DNA of 32,504 nt from Bacillota bacterium (GCA_029007925.1 JAQXIT010000071.1:1-32504), one strand, 5' to 3'. Numbered from the stretch's first letter, positions 1-8,888 are shown. Numbers and translations: made by a program. Notes: generated from the sequence alone by a model not told the origin.

Positions 1-355
1 GCCAGCCGGTGCCGTCCACGCTGTACTGTCCCGCCAGGACATGATTGCCGTTCTCCAGTTCTTCGATCCGGGGGACGGTATTGGGAGCATAGAAGTCGGC
101 GCCGCTGGGCAGACCGTTTTCAAAGTCCTCAATAACTCCCGCCGGCTTCATCGGATCGACCGGTTCGGAAGGCTCCGAAGCGTCGGTGGGATCGGTAGGA
201 TTCTTGCCGGGATCGGTGGGATTTGTAGGAGGCTGCGTCTGGCCGGAGGACGGCACGGAACCCTCCGGCTTATCGGTCTTTCCGACGCAGCCGGCAAGGG
301 TTGTCACCAAGAGGGCCGCTACACAGATAATGGCAAGTAGCTTCTTGATCTTCAT
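1..355 (-). CDS. Surface lipoprotein with C-terminal shared module (partial, C-terminus off the window)
   Basis: The protein starts at the ATG at 355, with a GAGGTG ribosome binding site 6 nt upstream. Residues 1-23 form a lipoprotein signal peptide with a hydrophobic core and the lipobox LAGC (Cys23). A Pro/Thr/Asp-rich low-complexity linker follows (about residues 24-75, TDPT-like repeats). Then comes the beginning of a module that reads GVIEDFENGLPSGADFYAP and continues to the window edge. The same module is found complete at the end of the next two genes on this strand, so this is a paralogue. It is predicted to be lipid-anchored on the outer face of the membrane with the module displayed on a flexible stalk. 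What it binds is unknown. The missing C-terminus is a window-edge effect, not a truncation of the gene. Confidence 0.85.
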   Translation of the reverse strand, partial: MKIKKLLAIICVAALLVTTLAGCVGKTDKPEGSVPSSGQTQPPTNPTDPGKNPTDPTDASEPSEPVDPMKPAGVIEDFENGLPSGADFYAPNTVPRIEELENGNHVLAGQYSVDGTGW

Positions 356-407
356 ATTTAGCACCTCGCGTTTATGTTTTGGGAATCTCAAAGGAACAGA
401 AATCTCC

Positions 408-1064
408 TCAGTTGGCGCCGTTTGTTACAATGCGCAGATCGTCAATCCAGACAATCATCATGTCGCTGTTGATTTCAAGAGCAAAGGTCTTGATGAGCGT
501 AAAGGACTGGTCAAAGGTCACGGTATAGACGTTTCCGTCAATGGACACTTCCGTGGGATACAGTCCGCCCACATCCGTATCAAACCAGATGTTTGATGCT
601 GTCAGCGGCACATGGGTGGCTGCCGCCTCCACAAAGGTGAACTGCAGTTGATTCACGCTCTGCCCCAGGTCGTAGTTTGCATTGATGACACCGTGCCAGG
701 CCGTCAAGCCCTCCACGCTGTACTGACCGGCCAGAACATAGCTTCCGTTGGCCGCTTTTTCAATGCGGGGAACGGTATTCGGCGCGTAGAATTCAGCGCC
801 GGCGGGCAGGCCGTTTTCAAAATCTTCGATCACTCCGTTGGGCTTGATCTGGTTGTTGGGCTTTTCGGTGGGTTCTGTGGGATCCGTATTGGGCTTGCTT
901 TCGTCCGTCGGCTCGGTGGGATCGGAATTCGGATTGGTCGGCTGGGTCTGTCCCGCGGTGGACGAAGATTCCTCCGGCTTGTTTGTTTCTCCCCCGCAGC
1001 CGGCAAGCATCGCCATCAGAAAAGCGGCTGCCAAGAGCAGAGCGATACACGTTTTAACTTTCAT
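408..1064 (-). CDS. Surface lipoprotein: signal peptide, PT-rich stalk, one shared beta-sandwich-like module
   Basis: The protein has 218 residues. Two adjacent ATGs exist at 1067 and 1064. I chose 1064 because GAGGTG then sits 6 nt upstream, exactly as in the paralogue at 355. The lipobox LAGC gives Cys23 as the lipidated residue. Residues 24-75 are a Pro/Thr/Asp/Glu/Lys linker with DPTEPT-type repeats. Residues 76-218 form one module beginning GVIEDFENGLPAGAEFY and ending in an MMIVWIDDLRI strand. Endings of the form hydrophobic-x-IDD-L/I are common in galactose-binding-like carbohydrate-binding modules, so a ligand-binding role is inferred, not shown. No catalytic domain is present. It lies 52 nt upstream of the partial paralogue, probably in the same transcript. 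Confidence 0.85.
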   Translation of the reverse strand: MKVKTCIALLLAAAFLMAMLAGCGGETNKPEESSSTAGQTQPTNPNSDPTEPTDESKPNTDPTEPTEKPNNQIKPNGVIEDFENGLPAGAEFYAPNTVPRIEKAANGSYVLAGQYSVEGLTAWHGVINANYDLGQSVNQLQFTFVEAAATHVPLTASNIWFDTDVGGLYPTEVSIDGNVYTVTFDQSFTLIKTFALEINSDMMIVWIDDLRIVTNGAN

Positions 1065-1127
1065 CATGAACACCTCGTTTTTATAATAATACTTCATGGA
1101 ATCACTGAATAAGCGGATATCCGTTTC

Positions 1128-1161
1128 CGGTATCCCCAACGGTCAGGCCCCGGGGATACCG
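1128..1161 (-). terminator. Hairpin between the giant surface protein and the next lipoprotein gene (weak terminator or processing site)
   Basis: The arms CGGTATCCCC (1128-1137) and GGGGATACCG (1152-1161) are perfectly complementary over 10 bp with a 14-nt loop, just after the stop of the gene ending at 1170 on the minus strand. No T-tract follows on the minus strand, so it may be an mRNA stabiliser or processing hairpin and not a terminator. A palindrome CGGATATCCG at 1114-1123 lies next to it. Confidence 0.4.
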
Positions 1162-1169
1162 ACTTGATC

Positions 1170-4100
1170 TCAGTCCGCATCCTCCGGGATCAGCAGATCA
1201 TCAATGCCGACAATCAGCATGGAATTGTTGATCTCAATGGCAAAGGACTTGATCACCGAGAAGGGCTGTACAAAGGTCACCGTGTAGACGTTTCCTTCCA
1301 CCTGTACTTCCGAAGCATACATGCTGCCCGCGTCCGTGTCGAACCAAATGTTTTCAGGCTTCAGGATCACAGGACTGCTTGCGGCCTGGATAAAGGTGAA
1401 TTGCAGCCGGCTGACCTTCTGTCCCAGCTCGTAGTTGGCATTCTGGATGCCATGCCAGGCGGTCATTCCTTCGACGCTGTACTGACCTGCCAGAGCAAAG
1501 CTGCCATTTGCCGCCTTTTCGATCCGGGGAACGGTATTGGGCGCGTAGAATTCGGCGCCGGCGGGCAGGCCGTTCTCAAAGTCCTCGATGATATTCCCGT
1601 TCATCCCGGGACGTTCCGGCTGGGGGCCGGTAGCCGCACCGGCACAGATGTCGTCCAGATAGATCGGCGCGTGTCCCCTGGTCATCAGCACGCTGAAATC
1701 ATACAGCACGTCCGCCGGGTTGTTCAGCGTGATCTCTACACGGTTCTCCCCCTTTTTCACATTGACCGTCTGGTAAGTTTCGCCCTTATTCGTCCGGAAC
1801 CAGAAGGACAGCTCCGTATCCTTCAGTACCGTAACCGTAAAGATCAGCTTATCCGTGCTGACGCCCAGGCGAATACCGGCCTCCGTCTTTGCGGTGATTC
1901 CCCGCCAGGAGTCGAAATTCTCGCTGGAATAGATGGCCAGCCAATGCGTTCCGTCCTCCTTCTCCTCCACAATGGAGGTAATGGGTTCCGCGTCCCAGTC
2001 GTAGGGCCGGGCGCCGTTCCAGGGGTCGCTGTCCTCAAAGTGCCACAGAACGTTTTCATCCGGGACAACGATCTCGTAGATTCTCTCGCCGGTAATGGTT
2101 TTGCCGCCGGGCAGGGTGTATTCCGCCTGATAGCGGATCTCGTAAGTACCGGCTTCCTTCAGATGGAGCTTCTGCCCCGCTTCGATCTTCGTCCATTCGC
2201 CGCCTCTGCGCCAGTGAACGGTGTAGCTGCACTTTCCGGCGTCAATCTGGTCTCCGAAGGAGGGCGCCGCAATGGTCACCCTGTCATTCAGGCGGCCCGT
2301 TTCGATCTCGGCGCTGATGGGTACAACGCCCGCCGAGAAGGACGCGGAAACGGAAACGGACTCGCCGTTTACCTGCGCCGTCCAGGTTACGCGCAGGTGT
2401 CCGCCCTTGGTCAGGCTGAGGATGTACTTCCCCTGGGCATTGGGCGTCAGTTCCGTCCCGGCGCCGCCGTCAACGGTGTAAGTACACTTCCACTGTGCCC
2501 CGCTTAACTGCTCCTTCGTATAGAGGTCGGAACGAAGCGCCGGCCTTGCCAGCTCGATTTCCCGGGAAATATCCGGCACGTCGGGATATTCCGGCTGTTC
2601 CATGGAAAGGCTGTCGATATAGAGGATCTCAATATCGTCAAAATAGATGGTAATGCCCCGGATCATCTGCATGGTAAAGGCGCTGACGTTGGTAACATTG
2701 TCTCTTTGCAGATACACGATATACTGATGAACCCCCGGCAGAATATCGAAGGAATCGGTATAGACCCATCCGCTGCCGGTGAGCAGGGCAATCTGGGTGG
2801 TTTGTCCCACGGAAGCGTTTGCCCAGAAGCGCACCGCGTTCACAGGCTCCTGCGCCATAGCCGGCGCAATGTGGAAGCCGCCCCAGCCCTGGATATTGTA
2901 CTGCATTCTGTAGGACTGGGTTCCGCTGGCGGCCCAATCCGTAGACACCCCGGTGTCCGCGCTGTATCCGTACAGCTTATAGTCATAATAGCCGCCGTCA
3001 TAGAGGAAGCGCTCATCCATAAAGGAATTCTCAACATCCGAATACAGAATCGCGTTGCCCTGAACCGCCGCGGGCTCGTACTCAAAGTCGATCGTGTTGG
3101 TATTGCGGTGTACAAATCTCTCAAACCGCTTCTCGCAGCGGAAACCGCCGCAGGCGACCACATAGCGGAATTCGTAAGTCTTACTCTTCTCCGCGGTAAA
3201 GGTATCGAAGGGAATCCAGGTTTTCTTGCCCCGTTCCCGGTAGAAGCCGGTGATCTCGGCGCCGCTCAGTTCCTCCGGGGTGAAGATGTCACTGTCGGGG
3301 GTAATGACGGTCTGGGCCTGATCTCCCCGGAACATGACGGAGGACTCCAGGCTGAAGCTCAGGGTATGCTTCAGAGCAGTCAGGGGATAAGACAGTGTTT
3401 GCGTTTTCCCGGAAACGGCATCCCGGTAGGTGTAACGCAGTTCATAAACCGTTCCCGACCGCAGAGCTTCCGGCGTATTCTTCTCGTTGTAAAGAGGTTC
3501 TCCCACGGAAAGCTCCCGAACCTTGACCCCCTGCAGATACAGCGCGGCGGAAAGGCTGCCGTAATATCTGCCGTCCAGGCCAATGGGATTGGGTGTATAG
3601 AATGTATCGCCGTAAGCCAGGGCAAAAGCCCCGTCTTGTAAGCAGAGGCCGCCGATGCCCTCCAGCGCGGCATATTCCAGCCCGCTGAGCTGCAGGGAAA
3701 CCGGATAGCGTTCCATGCTTCGAATCACAATGCCCTGAAGGGCGCCCAGGGTGTTCTCGCTTTCCAAAGTGGGAACACGAACCAGAGGGTTCTCCCCCGC
3801 CTCCAGGGTTGTCCTGGCGTAAACCGTCCCGCCTTCATAGACCAGGCCGATCTGGACATTGGCCCGGGCGGATGCCACAATATTGTAACGAACCGCGTTT
3901 TCGCCCGCCGTGGGGGCTCCGGCGGTGATCTCCCCGTACCATTGATCCGATCCGTTCAGCCGGAACTCGGCGCGGAGCAGTCCCTGCTGGGTCAGAGGCG
4001 GCATCCCGGCTTCGCTTTCATCAACATAGATCCTGTCTATCGCAATGCCAACGCCGCCGGCACATTCAACCGTCAGGCGGATACCCTCCGCCTTTTCCAT

Positions 4101-5093
4101 GCCGTTCAGGGCTACCGCGTAATCCCGGGGAGCCGGTACCACATCCGTAAGGTCGTCATTGACCGGAGCGCCCTCCAGCTGAAAGCCGGGCAGCTCCGTC
4201 CACGTTCCCTGATGCACGACCTCGACCCGTACAACGGCATCCGACGCCTTGTTGTTCTGCATCACAATGTGCAGCGTTTTCTGCCCGGACCAGTCGCCGC
4301 AGAGGAAGTACTCGCTGAAGGATATGTCCATGCTGTCCGCGGTACTTTCCCCGTACAGCTTGCCGTCCTCCAGGCGTGTATCGCAGCCCCACAGCGTCTG
4401 CTCACCGTCCAAACGGAATTCATGGATGACACCCTGGGGATTGACCAGCAGCGTGACCTTCGCCTGCGCCTCCCGGCCCTGATCGTCTCCGGCGGTATAC
4501 TCCAGAGAATAGGTTTTTTCCTCTGCGGCAAAGGCGCCGTTCGTTACGGGGATCTCCCTGTCGCCGTTGAAAACCCGAACGGTCACATCCGTGGGAATGT
4601 CATGGATCACATTGACAGCGGGAATCAAAACGGTTCCGTCGTCGTTTTTCCATGCCACCAGCAGCTCCGGCACATCCAGTATAGGATCTCCCTTGGCGCT
4701 TTCCGCAATCAGGCGGTAGGAGCCGGTGGATTCGTTTCCGGCTTCGTCCCGCATCCCGAACTGAACCGTATAGATCCCCGGCGTCCGCAGATATACGCCG
4801 CTGACCTGCTCCGTCAGGTTCTTTGTCTCCCCGGCGAAGGTAATGCTGATGGGGAACACCTCTACCTGTTTGGTCACATCATCGACGATATCCAGCCTGC
4901 TCAGGTCATTGGGTATGCCGTCGTACAGGCCCACTTCCGTTCTGACATCCCCAGGCTGGGTTCTCAGAACAGGCGCCCGGTGATCCTCCGGAGCAGGCTC
5001 CGGCTCACGCCGGCTGCATCCGCCCATTCCGGCAGAGGTCAGCAGGATTCCGACAATCAGAAGAATCAGAACTGCCCGTTTGTACATTCTCAT
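1170..5093 (-). CDS. Giant multi-modular surface lipoprotein (1307 aa)
   Basis: The start is the ATG at 5093, with GGAGG 9 nt upstream; the next in-frame ATG at 5087 is too far from it. A signal peptide with a hydrophobic stretch ends at Cys26 in the sequence MGGC, an imperfect lipobox. The rest looks all-beta. Ig-like segments cover about residues 40-220 (for example GIYTVQFGMRDEAGNESTG). CBM-like modules lie at roughly 222-361, 376-478, 666-828 and 1013-1150, three of which end in strands such as ITIYFDDIEIL and APIYLDDI. Further Ig-like segments lie between them. Residues 1164-1307 are a copy of the module in the two downstream lipoproteins. No enzyme motif was recognised. It probably acts as a surface scaffold or carbohydrate-binding protein. 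It lies 45 nt downstream of the PhnP-like gene, without a visible promoter between them. Confidence 0.85.
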   Translation of the reverse strand: MRMYKRAVLILLIVGILLTSAGMGGCSRREPEPAPEDHRAPVLRTQPGDVRTEVGLYDGIPNDLSRLDIVDDVTKQVEVFPISITFAGETKNLTEQVSGVYLRTPGIYTVQFGMRDEAGNESTGSYRLIAESAKGDPILDVPELLVAWKNDDGTVLIPAVNVIHDIPTDVTVRVFNGDREIPVTNGAFAAEEKTYSLEYTAGDDQGREAQAKVTLLVNPQGVIHEFRLDGEQTLWGCDTRLEDGKLYGESTADSMDISFSEYFLCGDWSGQKTLHIVMQNNKASDAVVRVEVVHQGTWTELPGFQLEGAPVNDDLTDVVPAPRDYAVALNGMEKAEGIRLTVECAGGVGIAIDRIYVDESEAGMPPLTQQGLLRAEFRLNGSDQWYGEITAGAPTAGENAVRYNIVASARANVQIGLVYEGGTVYARTTLEAGENPLVRVPTLESENTLGALQGIVIRSMERYPVSLQLSGLEYAALEGIGGLCLQDGAFALAYGDTFYTPNPIGLDGRYYGSLSAALYLQGVKVRELSVGEPLYNEKNTPEALRSGTVYELRYTYRDAVSGKTQTLSYPLTALKHTLSFSLESSVMFRGDQAQTVITPDSDIFTPEELSGAEITGFYRERGKKTWIPFDTFTAEKSKTYEFRYVVACGGFRCEKRFERFVHRNTNTIDFEYEPAAVQGNAILYSDVENSFMDERFLYDGGYYDYKLYGYSADTGVSTDWAASGTQSYRMQYNIQGWGGFHIAPAMAQEPVNAVRFWANASVGQTTQIALLTGSGWVYTDSFDILPGVHQYIVYLQRDNVTNVSAFTMQMIRGITIYFDDIEILYIDSLSMEQPEYPDVPDISREIELARPALRSDLYTKEQLSGAQWKCTYTVDGGAGTELTPNAQGKYILSLTKGGHLRVTWTAQVNGESVSVSASFSAGVVPISAEIETGRLNDRVTIAAPSFGDQIDAGKCSYTVHWRRGGEWTKIEAGQKLHLKEAGTYEIRYQAEYTLPGGKTITGERIYEIVVPDENVLWHFEDSDPWNGARPYDWDAEPITSIVEEKEDGTHWLAIYSSENFDSWRGITAKTEAGIRLGVSTDKLIFTVTVLKDTELSFWFRTNKGETYQTVNVKKGENRVEITLNNPADVLYDFSVLMTRGHAPIYLDDICAGAATGPQPERPGMNGNIIEDFENGLPAGAEFYAPNTVPRIEKAANGSFALAGQYSVEGMTAWHGIQNANYELGQKVSRLQFTFIQAASSPVILKPENIWFDTDAGSMYASEVQVEGNVYTVTFVQPFSVIKSFAIEINNSMLIVGIDDLLIPEDAD

Positions 5094-5138
5094 TCTAGAA
5101 CGCCTCCTTATGTTCACGTCAAGCATCCGGCGATCCGT

Positions 5139-5966
5139 CTAAAGGGAAACGCACATTCCGTCATAGGCCACCTCAAAGCCGTGGGGACTTGCGGCCTTTT
5201 CCAATTCCTCATGGGTGTTTCCCGCGTAGTGGGAGATGTGCATCAGGAAAAAGCGTGTATGGGCATCCGCCGCGCCGATCTCCTCCAGCCGCTTTTTGAC
5301 CTTCAGATTCTGGCGGAGATTCATGTGTCCGTAATATTCCTCCTCCAGCAGGCCGAAGGTGCAGTCCAGGGAAACGCCGTCCAGGTGAATATGCTGCCGC
5401 CACAGGTCGTCGTACACCTCCTGGGTCAGCTCCGCGGAGTCCACGGCGTGCAGATATTGCTTGCCGTTGCACGAGATCAAATAAATCAGGCTGTCCTCGG
5501 TTTCCATATGTACCGTTTTCCAGGCGGTGATCCGGTAATCCCCCACCTGTGCGGACTGTCCGCTGGTCAAGGCTGTCAGGGACATGCTTTTTGCGGCATC
5601 GTCATCGTAAACCGCGTCTTCCAGCTTGGCGCACATCATCCGGCTGCCCAGGACTTTCAGCACGGGAACCGTTCTGTTTCTGGAATTGCAGGTGCTTCGC
5701 TGAACCAGATCGTCCATCGCGAAGTGGTCGCTGTGGGTATGGGTCACCAAAAGGGCGTGCAGCCCGGAGTAGTCGATCTTTCGATATAAAGACTGTACGA
5801 ACGCGTCCGGAGAGAAATCCATCAGCAGACGTCTGTCAATGAGGACGCCGGTGCGCAGGCGAATATTCTTCCCCCCTGCGTTTCGGGCGTGTTCACATTT
5901 TTCGCATTTGCAGAACAGCGCGGGAATGCCCTCCGCCGCACCGGTTCCCAGAAATTCTATTTTCAC
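5139..5966 (-). CDS. MBL-fold metallo-hydrolase, PhnP-like
   Basis: The protein has 275 residues and starts at a GTG (5966) preceded by GGAGG. It begins MKIEFLGTGAAEGIPALFCKC, matching the GTG-S/A-xG-xP opening of PhnP-type (phosphoribosyl cyclic phosphodiesterase-like) metallo-beta-lactamase-fold enzymes. A Cys-rich CKCEKC segment follows at the position where PhnP proteins carry a structural metal site. THTHSDHFAMDDL is the HxHxDH dinuclear metal motif, and the late HISHYAGNTHEEL region could supply further ligands. Known family members hydrolyse cyclic phosphodiesters in the cytoplasm. No other phn genes are here, so the substrate is unknown. The gene is first in a minus-strand unit with the giant surface protein and diverges from the AraC regulator. 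Confidence 0.85.
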   Translation of the reverse strand: MKIEFLGTGAAEGIPALFCKCEKCEHARNAGGKNIRLRTGVLIDRRLLMDFSPDAFVQSLYRKIDYSGLHALLVTHTHSDHFAMDDLVQRSTCNSRNRTVPVLKVLGSRMMCAKLEDAVYDDDAAKSMSLTALTSGQSAQVGDYRITAWKTVHMETEDSLIYLISCNGKQYLHAVDSAELTQEVYDDLWRQHIHLDGVSLDCTFGLLEEEYYGHMNLRQNLKVKKRLEEIGAADAHTRFFLMHISHYAGNTHEELEKAASPHGFEVAYDGMCVSL

Positions 5967-6114
5967 GTTTTACGGCCCTCCATTTCAAAGAAATCAGCGC
6001 CCCGAATGCGCAGAAACGGCTGCGAAGGAACTCCGTTTCGGATTCGGCCTGATATTCCTGTCTGTATTCCGCTCTGAAAGATGTCAAAAGCGACAATGTA
6101 TTGCTCTTAAGCAC

Positions 6115-6143
6115 ATTATATATTCAGGCAATTTGCTTGTCAT
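6115..6143 (-). promoter_or_regulatory. Sigma-A promoter for the PhnP-like / surface protein unit
   Basis: On the minus strand there is ATGACA (6138-6143), a 17-nt spacer and TATAAT (6115-6120). The -10 is perfect and the -35 differs from consensus by one base. It leaves a leader of about 140 nt before the GTG at 5966. Confidence 0.7.
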
Positions 6144-6215
6144 GAACTATTTCGCACACAATATATCGTTTTTCGTACTTTTCAATTCGTCAATATAGCC
6201 AAATCCGTTTTTTTG

Positions 6216-6224
6216 TGCTACAAT
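6216..6224 (+). promoter_or_regulatory. Extended -10 element upstream of the AraC-family gene
   Basis: TG-C-TACAAT (TACAAT at 6219-6224) is an extended -10 about 57 nt upstream of the ATG at 6281. No good -35 is seen at the usual distance, which would suit an activator-dependent promoter. Confidence 0.45.
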
Positions 6225-6280
6225 CATCCTGCTGAGTTTCGCCGTGGATTTACCAAAAACGGCAGAAAGCTGGTGTTGTT

Positions 6281-7111
6281 ATGGCTGAAAATATCTATGC
6301 TACAAATTCACTAAAGAAACCCTCCGGTTTGTCTCTGGTTTCTGCGTATATCACAAAAGCGCAGCCGTTTTACCGCAATCCGTTCACCCATTCCGGTATC
6401 ATCGCCCCGGAGGATGATTTCATCGGCTTCCTCCACACCACCAAGGGCAAGGGGATCATCACCTATCAGGGCAAAACGGTTATTGTGCATACCAATGAGA
6501 TCATTTTTATGCGCTTTTCGGATGTACAGGGCCTCTATACCGACAATAACGAGTGGGATTTCTACTGCATCTGGTTCTTCCTCTCCGGAGACACGCCCCA
6601 GTTCTTTCAGCCGTTTCCTTTGGACGAGCTGGACAGCGAGCGCAAGATCATTCTGGAGATCATCCGCCTCATGAACGGCGGCGGCGAGAATTATCTGCTC
6701 CAGGCCAACGGGCTTGCTTTGTATCTGCTGGGTCAGATCCAGTCGCGGCTCAACGTCCCCATGACATCCTCCCCCTATCACGCGATGATCTACGACGCGA
6801 TTTTGTATATCAATCAGAATATTGACCAGGTGATCACGGTCAGCGAGCTTGCGCGGATGAACCATGTCAGCGAAAAGCACTTCCGCTACCTGTTCTGTCA
6901 GGAGACCTCCGACACACCCAAGCACTATATCATCGCCACCAAGCTGAACAAGGCGGCGCACATGCTGACCCTGGATATGCTCAGCATCGCGGAGATCTCG
7001 GACGCCCTGTCCTTTCCGTCTCCGTCCTACTTTATCAGCGCCTTCAAGAAGCAGTTCGGACAGACGCCCGCGGCTTACCGAAAATCCCACGGGTTTTCCT
7101 CCGTATTTTAG
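6281..7111 (+). CDS. AraC-family transcriptional regulator
   Basis: The protein has 276 residues. The N-terminal half (about 1-160) is cupin-like: a GFLHTTKGKGIITYQGKTVIVHTNEIIFM pattern here split over residues 48-77 is typical of the AraC ligand-binding fold. The C-terminal 100 residues contain the two helix-turn-helix units: VSELARMNHVSEKHFRYLF is the first, and the second ends in the family signature SPSYFISAFKKQFGQTPAAYRK. The ribosome binding site is weak (AGAAAG). It stands immediately upstream of and in line with three sugar-metabolism genes, so it probably controls them in response to an amino sugar or related ligand. The ligand is inferred from context only. Confidence 0.92.
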   Translation: MAENIYATNSLKKPSGLSLVSAYITKAQPFYRNPFTHSGIIAPEDDFIGFLHTTKGKGIITYQGKTVIVHTNEIIFMRFSDVQGLYTDNNEWDFYCIWFFLSGDTPQFFQPFPLDELDSERKIILEIIRLMNGGGENYLLQANGLALYLLGQIQSRLNVPMTSSPYHAMIYDAILYINQNIDQVITVSELARMNHVSEKHFRYLFCQETSDTPKHYIIATKLNKAAHMLTLDMLSIAEISDALSFPSPSYFISAFKKQFGQTPAAYRKSHGFSSVF

Positions 7112-7162
7112 TACCGTTTCCGTACCTGTTATCACCTTTTCTATCGAAATGGAGGTTTTTCA

Positions 7163-7888
7163 ATGAACGTTCTCGCAATCGGATGTCATCCAGACGACGT
7201 AGAGATCGCCTGCGCCGGCACACTGGCAAAATGCGCGCGGCGGGGCGACAACGTAACCGTATGCCATGTATCCACCGGCGACCTGGGGCATGAGATCATC
7301 CCGCCGGAGGAGCTGACGGTGATTCGGGCAAAGGAGGCGCAAAGCGCCGGCCGCCTTGCCGGTATCGAAGTGATCTGCGCCGGTTTTCACGATCTTGAGA
7401 TCTATGACAATAACCGCTCCGCCAGAGACGCGATCGTCGATGTCATCAAATACGCGAACCCCGATGTGATCATCACCCACAACCCGGATGACTACATGCC
7501 GGATCACACCGCGGTGTCCCGGCTTGTTTTTGACGCCAGCTTTACCGCCACCCTGCCCAATTACCGTCTTTCCAACCCGAAATTCAGTAAAAAGGATACT
7601 CCGCCCGCCAAGCTGGTGCCGATCTACTATATGGATACCCTGGCCGGCGTCAACTTTGTGCCCACGGAATTTGTGGATATTTCCGATGTGATCGACCTGA
7701 AGCTCCGGATGCTGGAGTGCCACGCCAGCCAACTGGTCTGGATGCGGGAGCATGACGGGATCGATTTTGCGGATATGGTCAAAACCTGCTCCCGGTATCG
7801 GGGCTACCAGTGCGGTGCCGGATACGCGGAGGGCTTCCGTCAGGCGCAGTATTATCTGAAAGGAACCACAAAACGGCTTCTGCCGTAA
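7163..7888 (+). CDS. PIG-L/LmbE-family N-acetyl-sugar deacetylase
   Basis: The protein has 241 residues and a strong GGAGG 9 nt before the ATG. The family motifs are intact: HPDD (His9, Asp11, Asp12) near the N-terminus, RxxE (Arg55, Glu58), and [10 protein letters not shown] (His106 to His115). His9, Asp12 and His115 are the expected zinc ligands. Family members remove the N-acetyl group from GlcNAc-containing substrates (GlcNAc-PI, GlcNAc-malate, mycothiol precursor, chitobiose). No signal peptide is seen, so it is cytoplasmic. The gene follows the AraC gene by 51 nt and precedes the NagB-like gene by 19 nt. NagB-PIG-L fusions are known in Bacteroidetes, which supports a joint job in amino-sugar breakdown. 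The exact substrate is open. Confidence 0.9.
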   Translation: MNVLAIGCHPDDVEIACAGTLAKCARRGDNVTVCHVSTGDLGHEIIPPEELTVIRAKEAQSAGRLAGIEVICAGFHDLEIYDNNRSARDAIVDVIKYANPDVIITHNPDDYMPDHTAVSRLVFDASFTATLPNYRLSNPKFSKKDTPPAKLVPIYYMDTLAGVNFVPTEFVDISDVIDLKLRMLECHASQLVWMREHDGIDFADMVKTCSRYRGYQCGAGYAEGFRQAQYYLKGTTKRLLP

Positions 7889-7907
7889 ACAAACAGGAGG
7901 AATTTTC

Positions 7908-8846
7908 ATGAACTTTATGACTACCGTAAAAAACTCCCTGCTGGAGGGATTCTATCCTGCCGGCTGGGACCTGGAAAGAATGGACGCCTGCTGTGAAAAA
8001 GGCGTCCGGCGCGAAGCCTTCTGGCATCCGGATTTTCAGCCCGTGGCCTGCGAAAACGTCCACGAGTTCGACACCCGGATGGGACACGAAATCGCGCTCC
8101 AAATCAAGAAGGCACGGGATCGGGGCGAAAAGCTGGCCATGATCATCCCCGTCGGCCCCATGGGCATGTATAAATGGGCCGTGCTGTTCCTGAAGGAATG
8201 GAATGTTCCCTGTGACCATGTATATACCTTCAACATGGATGAATGGTCGGACGAGAACGGAAACACCCTCCCCAATTCCAATCCCGCCTCTTTCGAGTAT
8301 TGCATGAAGGAAGCCTTCTTCAATCCCCTGGGCGAACTGACCGTGCCGGAAAACCAGCGCAATTTCGCCACCAGAGAGAATCTGCCCACCTATCCCGAAA
8401 AGATCCGGGCGCTGAAAGAGCAGGGCGCCAAGCTGGTGCTGATCTTCGGCATTGGCCGGATGTGCCACATTGCCTTCTGGGAGCCGCATTTTGCCGCGGA
8501 ATTTGAAAACGAGGCCCAGTGGAAGGCCCAGGCGTACCGTCTGGGCGCCAAGCTGCACCCGCTGACCATTGAACAGAACGCCATTACCAGCTTCAAGAGC
8601 CGCACGACCCTGGTACCCTGCCGGGCCAATACGGTGGGCCCCGCCCTTTTGCTTCAGGCGGATTACATCGTCGGCGGCGCGGACGGAGCCCTTGGCCGGG
8701 GCATGGGCTGGCAGGGCATGAGCTTCCTCACGACCCTCCATTACGGCCCTGATATGTGGGTGACCTCCAGCTATATGCCCACCATGCCCGGAAAGCTGTT
8801 CTATCTGGCGGAGTTGGCCGGGCCTCTGGTTCCGGATGTAAACTAA
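7908..8846 (+). CDS. NagB-like (glucosamine-6-phosphate deaminase / 6-phosphogluconolactonase superfamily) protein with altered active site
   Basis: The protein has 312 residues; AGGAGG precedes the ATG. TFNMDEW (Asp111) matches the TFNMDEY region of NagB with its catalytic Asp72. [13 protein letters not shown] (181-193) aligns with GVGNDGHIAFNEP. His187 and Glu192 therefore match the NagB residues His143 and Glu148, but the catalytic Asp141 is replaced by Met185. The phosphate loop PTGGTP of NagB appears here as PVGPMG (81-86), and the C-terminal Lys-rich phosphate contact region is not recognisable. It is longer than NagB (266 residues in E. coli). It may be an isomerase or deaminase for a different, possibly unphosphorylated, sugar, or a non-deaminating relative. 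It lies in an operon between the PIG-L and GH109-like genes. Confidence 0.8.
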   Translation: MNFMTTVKNSLLEGFYPAGWDLERMDACCEKGVRREAFWHPDFQPVACENVHEFDTRMGHEIALQIKKARDRGEKLAMIIPVGPMGMYKWAVLFLKEWNVPCDHVYTFNMDEWSDENGNTLPNSNPASFEYCMKEAFFNPLGELTVPENQRNFATRENLPTYPEKIRALKEQGAKLVLIFGIGRMCHIAFWEPHFAAEFENEAQWKAQAYRLGAKLHPLTIEQNAITSFKSRTTLVPCRANTVGPALLLQADYIVGGADGALGRGMGWQGMSFLTTLHYGPDMWVTSSYMPTMPGKLFYLAELAGPLVPDVN

Positions 8847-8888
8847 GCGCGTCGGATTGCCCGACACAGAATATTGGAGGAGATTACC

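Larger units (their letters stand above)
5967..6280. other. 314-bp divergent intergenic control region
   Basis: This AT-rich stretch separates the PhnP-like gene (minus) from the AraC regulator (plus). It holds the minus-strand promoter at 6115-6143 and, for the plus strand, an extended -10 at 6216-6224. Between them lie short inverted motifs such as CTTAAG and GCAATTTGC (6128-6136) that could be operator half-sites; this is only suggestive. I see no gene in it. Confidence 0.5.
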
